NCBI GenBank assembly: GCA_016199105.1
Contig: JACQHI010000454.1
Span: 1-5,147 of the forward strand
Direction: 5' to 3'
DNA length: 5,147 nucleotides
DNA from: Lentisphaerota bacterium
Lineage (GTDB): Bacteria; Verrucomicrobiota; Kiritimatiellia; JAAZAB01
The translations under genes were made by a program, and so were the position numbers. Under the pieces are notes generated by a model, which ran no database searches, was not told where the DNA came from, and saw only the letters and a program-made list of their open reading frames with translations. Position 1 is the first letter of the stretch. Each line of letters begins with the position of its first letter. Positions 1-5,147 of this stretch are shown here, one piece after another.

Positions 1-1476
1 CATGACCGGCTGATCCGGCACCGGAGCGAAATCCAGCGGCTCGTGGGACTCGACACCCTTTCGGACTGGCTCAGCCGCAATCCCTTCCGTCCCTCCGCCC
101 ATCTTCACGCGCTCATCCGGGATAAGGCCGACACCGCCACGGCTCTCCGCCAAATCGCCGACGCCATCCGGCGCGAACCTCAGCCGTTGTTCCGGGCGCG
201 GGCCCTCCAGGCGGCGGGCCCGATCCTGGCGCGGCGCGGGGCCGGCGTCCAGGCTGCGCGGCTTCTCGGGTATCCCGGCGCGGCGGCCGTCCGGCAGGCG
301 GTGTTCGATGCCGTGGCGGAATCGGTCTATACCTCCATCGAGTCCCGGAAAGAGCCCTGCCTCGCCGCCATCCTGCACGACCAGGTGGTCTGGGTGACCA
401 CGCCCGTCCGGCTGGACTTCGCGGGAGGCTGGTCGGATACGCCGCCCATCTGCACGGAACAGGGCGGCGCCGTCCTGAACGCCGCCATCACGCTGAACGG
501 ACAATATCCCGTGCAGGTCATGGCCAAGCTGAACAAGGCCGGCCTGATCCGCCTGTCCAGCATTGATCTCGGCTGCCACGCGGAAATCCGCGACACGGCC
601 GATTTGCTGGACCACGCCGATCCGCGGTCGTGGACGTCCCTGCCGAAGGCGGCCCTTGTCCTGGCCGGCATCGGCCCGGGCGATCGCCGCCAGTCGCTCC
701 GCCGCTGGCTGGATGCGCTGGGTGGGGGCCTGGATCTGACAATTTTTTCCGCCGTCCCGAAAGGTTCCGGCCTGGGCACCAGTTCGATTTTGGGCGCCGC
801 GCTGCTCGGCTGCCTGCTGAAAATCACCGGGCGTCCACCGGCCCCCGAACAATTGATCCGGCTCACCAGCGCGCTCGAACAGCGGATGAACACCGGCGGC
901 GGCTGGCAGGACCAGGTCGGCGGGGTCGTGCCCGGCGTGAAACTCATCCGCACGGCGCCGGGCCCGGATCAGGTTCCGGCCATGCAGTGGACGGTGTTCG
1001 ACATGGCGCCGGGCAGCCCGTTCCGCGAACGGCTGCTGCTGTATTATACCGGCTATCAGCGCATGGCCCGCAACATCTTGCACAACGTCGTGGGCCGTTA
1101 TCTGGCCCGCGAGCCCGAAACGCTCGCCATCATCGGCGAATTGAAGGGGCTGGCCGAACGGATGAAAGCCGACCTGGACGCCCGGGACGCCGACGCCTTC
1201 GGGCGCGGCGTGGAGCGCTACTGGACCCTCAAGAAACGGCTCGACGCCGGTTCCACGAATCCCGCCATCGAACGGATCCTGGCCCGCGTGGACCGCTGGA
1301 CGCTCGGCCGGACGCTGACCGGCGCGGGCGGCGGCGGGTTCGTCGTTTTCGTGGCCCGCGACGAGGCCGCCGCGCGGCATATCCGTCACTCGCTGGAGTC
1401 TTCGCCGCCCAACGCGCCGGCGCGCTTCTTCGACTTCACCGTGGACCCGCAAGGCCTGAGCATCCGGGTGCTGTAG
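1..1476 (+). CDS. fkp: Fucokinase (GHMP kinase) domain, probably the C-terminal half of bifunctional fucokinase/GDP-fucose pyrophosphorylase; 5' partial
   Basis: The frame is open from base 1, so 491 residues of a longer protein are visible; the GTG at 43 is internal, not a convincing start. Seen: residues 1-120 are a mostly helical, Arg/Ala-rich stretch. GHMP motif 1 follows at about 135-149 (PVRLDFAGGWSDTPP), then the ATP-binding glycine loop at 253-262 (PKGSGLGTSS). GGGWQDQVGG has the candidate catalytic Asp304 (codon 910-912), and LYYTGYQRMARNIL comes next. The C-terminal GHMP motif GAGGGG is at 441-446. The GGWSDTPP, GGGWQDQ and YTG signatures point to the L-fucokinase branch rather than galactokinase or heptose kinases. 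Family knowledge: in Fkp the C-terminal half phosphorylates L-fucose with ATP and the N-terminal half converts fucose-1-phosphate plus GTP to GDP-L-fucose, in the cytosol, for glycan fucosylation. The pyrophosphorylase half would lie upstream of the window, so bifunctionality is inferred. The domain looks intact. It is clearly more GC-rich than the downstream genes and ends in TAG at 1474-1476. Confidence 0.87.
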   Translation, partial: HDRLIRHRSEIQRLVGLDTLSDWLSRNPFRPSAHLHALIRDKADTATALRQIADAIRREPQPLFRARALQAAGPILARRGAGVQAARLLGYPGAAAVRQAVFDAVAESVYTSIESRKEPCLAAILHDQVVWVTTPVRLDFAGGWSDTPPICTEQGGAVLNAAITLNGQYPVQVMAKLNKAGLIRLSSIDLGCHAEIRDTADLLDHADPRSWTSLPKAALVLAGIGPGDRRQSLRRWLDALGGGLDLTIFSAVPKGSGLGTSSILGAALLGCLLKITGRPPAPEQLIRLTSALEQRMNTGGGWQDQVGGVVPGVKLIRTAPGPDQVPAMQWTVFDMAPGSPFRERLLLYYTGYQRMARNILHNVVGRYLAREPETLAIIGELKGLAERMKADLDARDADAFGRGVERYWTLKKRLDAGSTNPAIERILARVDRWTLGRTLTGAGGGGFVVFVARDEAAARHIRHSLESSPPNAPARFFDFTVDPQGLSIRVL

Positions 1477-1484
1477 ATTATTCG
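1476..1484 (+). repeat. Left copy of 9-bp direct repeat GATTATTCG flanking the ATPase gene
   Basis: GATTATTCG occurs here, starting on the last base of the fucokinase stop codon, and again at 2737-2745, just past the stop of the ATPase gene. The match does not extend on either side. The two copies enclose the AT-rich leader and the whole ATPase gene, as a target-site duplication or recombination scar would. The left copy also forms one arm of the adjacent inverted repeat, so another explanation is possible. The repeat is certain; its meaning is not. Confidence 0.4.
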
Positions 1485-1495
1485 CAACGAATAAT
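1477..1495. repeat. Perfect 8-bp inverted repeat with 3-nt loop just after the fucokinase stop
   Basis: ATTATTCG (1477-1484) and CGAATAAT (1488-1495) are perfect reverse complements separated by CAA. The hairpin begins directly after the TAG stop. The stem is AT-rich and no T-run follows on either strand, so a strong intrinsic terminator is unlikely. A weak terminator, an mRNA 3'-end stabilising hairpin, or a dimeric protein-binding site ahead of the ATPase gene are all possible. Confidence 0.5.
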
Positions 1496-1504
1496 TCAAC
1501 GAAT
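1485..1504 (+). repeat. Two direct copies of CAACGAAT, 12 bp apart
   Basis: CAACGAAT is present at 1485-1492 and 1497-1504. A spacing of 12 bp puts the copies a little over one helical turn apart. The first copy overlaps the loop and right arm of the inverted repeat, and the second ends 6 bp before the possible -35 box. This could be a small operator for the ATPase gene or chance similarity in AT-rich DNA. Confidence 0.35.
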
Positions 1505-1510
1505 TCAGCA

Positions 1511-1537
1511 TTGACAACAGACCCAATAGTACATAAT
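1511..1537 (+). promoter_or_regulatory. Possible sigma70-type promoter for the ATPase gene
   Basis: A perfect -35-like TTGACA lies at 1511-1516. A CATAAT -10-like box (5 of 6 to TATAAT) is at 1532-1537 with a short 15-bp spacer; a 17-bp spacer gives only the poorer TAATTT at 1534-1539. Transcription would begin near 1544, leaving about 27 nt before the ATG at 1571. The surrounding 94-bp gap is only about 34% G+C, which suits a promoter. The short spacer keeps this tentative. Confidence 0.33.
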
Positions 1538-1570
1538 TTGGTCTATAAATTGACCGATTTGCGATATTCC

Positions 1571-2716
1571 ATGTATATTACACAACATCAGCTTGTTGCG
1601 CTTGAAAAAATTGCCGTTCCAGGCAAGGTCGTTGTGGTCTATGGTCCACGTCAGGTCGGCAAGACAACTCTCGTCCGCAAATTTTTGGAGGCCAAACCGA
1701 TCAAGTCCATGATGGTCACGGGAGACGACATCATGGCACGGGAATATCTTGAGACTCAGTCCATCGAGAAACTCAAGGCGTTTGTGGGACAGAACGAGTT
1801 ACTGGTCGTTGATGAAGCCCAATATGTCCGGAACATCGGCATCAACCTCAAACTTCTCGTGGACCATAACCCCGGTTTGAGCATTATTGCCACCGGGTCA
1901 TCCTCGTTCGAGTTGGCCCGTCAAACGGGTGAGCCGTTGACGGGGCGCAAATTCACATTGCGACTATTTCCCCTGGCCCAGACCGAATTGGCCGCCGTTG
2001 AGACTCGTCCCCAGACCGATGCCATCCTGGAACTTCGCCTGATCTACGGAAGTTATCCGGAGGTGGTAACGACCCCCGACAACGCCGGCCGCGAACGATA
2101 TCTGCGGGAGATGGTCAACTCTTATCTGTTCAAGGACATCCTGCAACTGGAAGGCATCCGCCATGCGGACAAACTGCTGCGGCTTCTGCAACTGCTCGCC
2201 TTCCAGATCGGACACGAAGTATCGCTAACGGAACTCGGCGGGCAACTCGGCATGAGCAAGAATACCGTGGATGGTTATCTCGATCTGTTGGAAAAGGTTT
2301 TCGTCATCCACCGCCGCGGCGGATTCAGCCGCAATCTGCGCAAGGAAATCACCAAGAGCCACCGGTTCTACTTCCTCGACAACGGCATTCGCAACGCGCT
2401 CATCCAGAATTTCAACCCGCTGCCGCTTCGCGACGATGTGGGCGCCTTGTGGGAAAACTATGTGTTGCTCGAGCGCATGAAATTTCTCGAATACACCGGC
2501 CAGTCGGCCGCCTCCTGGTTCTGGCGCACGTATGACCGGAAAGAGATCGATCTGATCGAGGAACGAGCCGGACGTTTGCACGGGTATGAAGTCAAGTGGT
2601 CCGAAGGCAAGGCCAAGGCGCCCCTCCCATGGACCACTCACTACCCGGAAGCCGGGTTCAGTATCATCACCCGCGCCAACTATCTGGAGTTCATCGGCGG
2701 TATAACATCCGGTTGA
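1571..2716 (+). CDS. AAA+ family ATPase with DUF4143-type C-terminal domain (AAA_14/DUF4143)
   Basis: The product has 381 residues from ATG 1571. Seen: Walker A GPRQVGKT at 25-32; Walker B LLVVDEAQ at 77-84; sensor-1-like IIATGSSS at 105-112; conserved LTGR at 123-126. A winged-helix-like segment lies at about 217-247 (VSLTELGGQLGMSKNTV...). The C-terminal part has YFLDNGIRNAL at 267-277, WEN at 294-296, EIDLI starting at E325, and YEVKW with E340 and K342. E295, D327, E340 and K342 fit the PD-(D/E)XK nuclease-fold pattern known in DUF4143 proteins. Length is normal and the protein looks complete. These ATPases are widespread, often patchily distributed, and their function is largely unknown; no partner is evident here. 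A TTG start at 1511 would add 20 residues, but it coincides with the possible -35 box and gives a poorly conserved-looking extension. ATG 1571 starts just before the family-typical N-terminus. Neither start has a clear Shine-Dalgarno. The 5' half is less GC-rich than the fucokinase gene (line 1801-1860 is 29/60 G+C). Confidence 0.9.
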   Translation: MYITQHQLVALEKIAVPGKVVVVYGPRQVGKTTLVRKFLEAKPIKSMMVTGDDIMAREYLETQSIEKLKAFVGQNELLVVDEAQYVRNIGINLKLLVDHNPGLSIIATGSSSFELARQTGEPLTGRKFTLRLFPLAQTELAAVETRPQTDAILELRLIYGSYPEVVTTPDNAGRERYLREMVNSYLFKDILQLEGIRHADKLLRLLQLLAFQIGHEVSLTELGGQLGMSKNTVDGYLDLLEKVFVIHRRGGFSRNLRKEITKSHRFYFLDNGIRNALIQNFNPLPLRDDVGALWENYVLLERMKFLEYTGQSAASWFWRTYDRKEIDLIEERAGRLHGYEVKWSEGKAKAPLPWTTHYPEAGFSIITRANYLEFIGGITSG

Positions 2717-2720
2717 ATTT

Positions 2721-2733
2721 GCCCAAATCGGGC
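2721..2733. repeat. Small inverted repeat in the gap between convergent genes
   Basis: GCCC (2721-2724) and GGGC (2730-2733) flank AAATC within the 33-bp gap (2717-2749) between the ATPase stop and the stop of the minus-strand membrane-protein gene. The position suits a shared bidirectional terminator, but the stem is only 4 bp and no T-run follows on either strand, so termination here is weakly supported. Confidence 0.22.
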
Positions 2734-2736
2734 GGC

Positions 2737-2745
2737 GATTATTCG
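2737..2745 (+). repeat. Right copy of 9-bp direct repeat GATTATTCG flanking the ATPase gene
   Basis: This is identical to 1476-1484 and lies between the ATPase stop (2716) and the stop of the convergent membrane-protein gene (2750-2752). If the block between the copies were removed, the fucokinase gene and the membrane-protein gene would be convergent with a gap of only about 13 bp. Confidence 0.4.
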
Positions 2746-2749
2746 AAAG

Positions 2750-4891
2750 CTATGGACTCAGCGTGGACCGCTGCAACGCCTGCAGAAGCCAATGATCGGG
2801 AGGGGGCTGTCCCGGCAATCCTTCATAGCCGACAACGATTCGCTTCGAGCCCGCCGATGTAAACGCCACCTCCTTCTCCACACGCACCAAGCCGTCGTAT
2901 TTTTTAAGCGTTCCGCGCCATAATTCACGGGACTGCCCATCCTCCACCACCCGGATAACTGCCTGAAAATCGTTGACGGTCCAATTCCACATTCGCGGAT
3001 GACACCCCACAAAACATTCCAGGCGGAAGACGGTTCCCGGGGGCCCCTTGAATTCATGTTCCGCCTGCCGGCCGGAATCCGTCAGGGTGGAGACGTCGAG
3101 CCGGCTCTCCTGTTGGGGAGCGATTTCAAGCAGGTAAAACATTTCGCCTTTCCGGAGAAAGGTCGGCTGACAGAGGTTCGCATTCACGAGTTTGAATCCA
3201 TAACGATTCAATTGCTCGATGATTTCTTCAAGCCCGCCCGACGGCGATGCATAGAGAGTAAACAAATGCCGTCCCGAGAGATTGTTCAGCCGATCCCGGT
3301 ACTGACGGTGGAGGAACGGCGTGAGGCGGGCAGACCGGACGTTCAAGATCGGGACCTCCGGCTTGATCAACCGCGCATAGCCCGCTCCATAGCCGAATAG
3401 AATCCAGGCATCGACGCGGGCAACCAGGTCCGGCGCCACCGCCGTTTGCCGGTCCCGCCCGACAAGCGTCCAATTGGCGCGGGGATCGTAATCGATGGCG
3501 GACGTCTTTTCATACCAGGACCAATTGATTCCCTGCGTCAGGAGACGATACGAGGCCGCCACCTGCATGCACAACAAGCCGATCAGGGCATATCCGGCAA
3601 AGCGCGCCCAGCCGCGGCCCTCCCGTAAGACGAGAGCCAGGCAAAGGACCGTCAAGCCCACGAGCAATTCCGCGAAAAGAGCATACCGGATGTAACCCGT
3701 CGAAAACGCCCATGCCACAATGGAAACCAGCGAAACTCCGACGAGTATCGACAACGTCGGCGTCCCATCGGGGGCAGGCCGTTTGAATCTCCAGACGAGA
3801 AAACTCAAACAAACAGGCGCAATTAACGACAATCTGCCCATATAGGCGCAACCCAAATCGGATAACCGCCGGGCATCGAACAGGATATACACCGGCCAGA
3901 GTAAAGCTTGCCATCCACCCTGGGGCCCCCAGCGCAAGTCCTTATAATGCTCCGCGGGATAGAAGGGCGATTGAAAGAAACGATTAAATATGGGAATCAC
4001 CGGATTCCGCGTCCATTCGTAATTGTACGCCATATACACGGCCGGCAGCAGGAGCAGCAGCAGCAGCGTCGGGAGGATTTCGCGCCACCCGGCTCGCGGC
4101 CGCCAAAGCCATCCCCATGCCGCCACCAGGGGAATCGCAAAAATCAGGCTTCCGAATTTCAACGTCACGGCCATGCCCGCCAAGAAAGCCATAGTCCATG
4201 CGACATACCGGCCGCGTTCGCCGAAAATCGCCAGTCTCGTCATTTCCAGAAGAAATGGAAGCGGCAACAGATCCACCATATAGGTGCCGATATTCAGCAG
4301 CATGAATTCCGAGGAAACGACAAGCAAGACGAACAAGGCCGCGCCCGGAAGCGATAAACGACCATGCCGGTCGGCAATGAAGCGGCGCAACAGATCGCCG
4401 ATCTGGCTGCCGATGACAAAAAGAAGCAATATATTAGGTAACGTCCCCGCGCGATACCCGAGCCAGTGACGGAACGGCGAAAACACTCTATCGGCGAGCG
4501 GAAACGGGAACAAATGACTCATATCCCCCGACTGACCGCAATGCATCGCATGCTCGCCAAAACGGAAATCCTGCAGAAACAAATGATAACAGGTGGTATC
4601 GACGTTGCGATCCGGAAAAGGAATTCGCCAGAGTCCGACCATCAGAATCGGGATAAAGGCAACCAAGACCAAGCCCATGAATCGGCAGCCGCCGAAATCC
4701 AACCGGAGGGTTTTTCTGAATAACCCGGCGCCGAAAAGGCCCAGCGCCAAAACCACCGCATTCACGAGCCACCCCGGCCATGCCCACCCCCCGCGATAGG
4801 CCAGGAAAAGGAGCAAATCTTTTGTCCAGACACAGCTCAATATCCAACTGTAAAGGACGAACCAGCCGTTGAAAGTGACCGGCTTAATCAT
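2750..4891 (-). CDS. Large polytopic membrane protein, GT-C-type glycosyltransferase-like, with soluble C-terminal region
   Basis: The product has 713 residues from ATG 4889-4891 to TAG 2750-2752. Seen: about 11-13 hydrophobic segments in residues 8-450 (roughly 8-30, 40-58, 72-88, 152-168, 181-200, 229-260, 273-290, 350-367, 380-398, 402-422, 430-450), then a soluble tail. The long loop after the third segment has NVDTTCYH (D98, H103), resembling the D..(x)YHL motif in the first outer loop of GT39/PMT-like GT-C proteins. Such enzymes move a sugar from a polyprenyl-phosphate donor to an acceptor on the outer face of the inner membrane; D98 is the obvious candidate catalytic or metal-binding residue. 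Residues 455-590 look mixed alpha/beta. Residues about 595-690 have alternating hydrophobic strands and no helix signature, suggesting a beta-sandwich. Donor and acceptor cannot be read from sequence. The gene starts 10 bp after the upstream minus-strand stop, with only a weak GAG as ribosome site, so translational coupling is likely. It could instead be a non-enzymatic membrane protein of the same fold. Confidence 0.72.
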   Translation of the reverse strand: MIKPVTFNGWFVLYSWILSCVWTKDLLLFLAYRGGWAWPGWLVNAVVLALGLFGAGLFRKTLRLDFGGCRFMGLVLVAFIPILMVGLWRIPFPDRNVDTTCYHLFLQDFRFGEHAMHCGQSGDMSHLFPFPLADRVFSPFRHWLGYRAGTLPNILLLFVIGSQIGDLLRRFIADRHGRLSLPGAALFVLLVVSSEFMLLNIGTYMVDLLPLPFLLEMTRLAIFGERGRYVAWTMAFLAGMAVTLKFGSLIFAIPLVAAWGWLWRPRAGWREILPTLLLLLLLPAVYMAYNYEWTRNPVIPIFNRFFQSPFYPAEHYKDLRWGPQGGWQALLWPVYILFDARRLSDLGCAYMGRLSLIAPVCLSFLVWRFKRPAPDGTPTLSILVGVSLVSIVAWAFSTGYIRYALFAELLVGLTVLCLALVLREGRGWARFAGYALIGLLCMQVAASYRLLTQGINWSWYEKTSAIDYDPRANWTLVGRDRQTAVAPDLVARVDAWILFGYGAGYARLIKPEVPILNVRSARLTPFLHRQYRDRLNNLSGRHLFTLYASPSGGLEEIIEQLNRYGFKLVNANLCQPTFLRKGEMFYLLEIAPQQESRLDVSTLTDSGRQAEHEFKGPPGTVFRLECFVGCHPRMWNWTVNDFQAVIRVVEDGQSRELWRGTLKKYDGLVRVEKEVAFTSAGSKRIVVGYEGLPGQPPPDHWLLQALQRSTLSP
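4046..4066 (-). repeat. CTG-rich codon run encoding seven leucines in a membrane segment
   Basis: On the minus strand this is four CTG codons, one CTC and two CTG, giving L276-L282 of the membrane protein between T275 and P283. It is a short imperfect trinucleotide repeat inside a predicted transmembrane helix. Gain or loss of single units would stay in frame, so it could vary in length between strains without breaking the gene. Confidence 0.5.
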
Positions 4892-4901
4892 CTCGTGAGT
4901 C

Positions 4902-5147
4902 TCATAGGTAGAGCCGCTTCAACGCCGCTTCCGGGCCGCCTTCCACGAACACGAGGCGGCCCGTCACGGTCTGGGTTTCGCCGGGTTGAAGATCGCCCAC
5001 GGACGGCACGGAATGGATACACGAGTTGCCGTCGCCATTCTGGAAAATTTCGCAGGCGCCCTCCCATACCGTGCCCACGCACCAGCGTCCGTCGGCGGAG
5101 ACCCGCAGCACGGCCCCGGTTTCGGCCTCCGTCGCGCCGGCCTCCCC
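4902..5147 (-). CDS. C-terminal end of an unidentified protein; 5' partial
   Basis: The minus-strand frame is open from the right edge to TGA at 4902-4904, showing 81 residues; the GTG at 5109-5111 is probably internal. I do not recognise the family. Seen: a strand-rich, non-membrane sequence with LRVSADGRWCVGTVWEG, then GNSCIHSVPSVGDLQPGET and TGRLVFVEGG, ending in LKRLYL. There are three cysteines. The alternating pattern and the GDLQPGET turn resemble the closing strands of a beta-sandwich domain in extracytoplasmic or carbohydrate-active proteins, but that is a resemblance only. The frame is favoured over the overlapping minus frame (4888-5082) because that one is Arg/Pro-rich with no domain character, typical of an out-of-frame reading of GC-rich DNA. 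Only 10 bp separate its stop from the membrane-protein start, so the two genes are probably one operon. Confidence 0.62.
   Translation of the reverse strand, partial: GEAGATEAETGAVLRVSADGRWCVGTVWEGACEIFQNGDGNSCIHSVPSVGDLQPGETQTVTGRLVFVEGGPEAALKRLYL

Noticed and set aside
739..752. T6 run in the fucokinase gene as a frameshift site
   Set aside because: It does not match the X XXY YYZ slippery pattern, and the kinase motifs continue in the same frame on both sides, so there is no sign of a programmed or accidental shift.
327..953. Minus-strand 208-residue open frame antisense to the fucokinase gene
   Set aside because: No recognisable domain, and it lies wholly opposite the conserved kinase motifs; a shadow of the GC-rich gene.
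630..1514. Plus-strand 294-residue open frame overlapping the fucokinase gene
   Set aside because: It is extremely rich in Arg, Gly, Ala and Pro with no motif, the usual out-of-frame reading of GC-rich coding DNA; the fucokinase motifs lie in the other frame throughout.
1550..1579. TTGACC with TATATT 18 bp downstream as an alternative promoter
   Set aside because: Transcription would begin after the chosen ATG at 1571, so it could not express the full ATPase.
2225..2641. Minus-strand open frame antisense to the ATPase C-terminus
   Set aside because: It lies opposite the conserved DUF4143-type motifs and shows no domain or start context of its own.
3908..4357. Plus-strand 149-residue frame inside the membrane-protein gene
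   Set aside because: Its Arg/Gln/His-rich composition is the expected antisense of a Leu/Ala/Trp-rich membrane protein.
1..5147. Transposase, CRISPR array, tRNA, rRNA or toxin-antitoxin pair
   Set aside because: I looked for transposase or toxin-like products, regularly spaced repeats and tRNA-like cloverleaf segments on both strands and found none; the ATPase stands alone without an antitoxin-like partner.

Overview
The window looks like a moderately GC-rich bacterial chromosome segment, probably from an environmental or gut lineage in which bifunctional fucokinase/GDP-fucose pyrophosphorylases occur (Bacteroidota, or the Planctomycetes-Verrucomicrobia-Lentisphaerae-Kiritimatiellota group). 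The high GC of the first gene (one sample line, 241-300, is 49/60 G+C) and weak Shine-Dalgarno sequences favour the second group over Bacteroides itself. This is inference from gene content only; there is no rRNA or other phylogenetic marker here.

Layout: (1) 1-1476, plus strand, is the 3' part of a fucokinase-type GHMP kinase gene, open at the left edge. (2) 1477-1570 is an AT-rich gap (32 of 94 bases are G/C) with a perfect 8-bp inverted repeat, two copies of CAACGAAT and a possible promoter. (3) 1571-2716, plus strand, is a complete AAA_14/DUF4143-type ATPase. (4) 2717-2749 is a 33-bp gap between convergent genes. (5) 2750-4891, minus strand, is a large polytopic membrane protein of GT-C glycosyltransferase type with a long soluble C-terminal part. 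(6) 4902-5147, minus strand, is the 3' end of an unidentified gene, open at the right edge, ten bases upstream of the membrane-protein gene and probably co-transcribed with it.

How they may work together: the kinase would make L-fucose-1-phosphate (and, if its missing N-terminal half is a pyrophosphorylase, GDP-L-fucose), and the GT-C protein may move sugars onto a lipid-linked or protein acceptor at the cell envelope. Both fit a surface-glycan locus, but the genes are convergent, so a shared pathway is only suggestive. The ATPase between them has no obvious link to glycan metabolism. It is bracketed by a 9-bp direct repeat (GATTATTCG), which makes a single-gene insertion worth testing. I found no tRNA, rRNA, CRISPR array, IS element or recognisable new multi-gene system.
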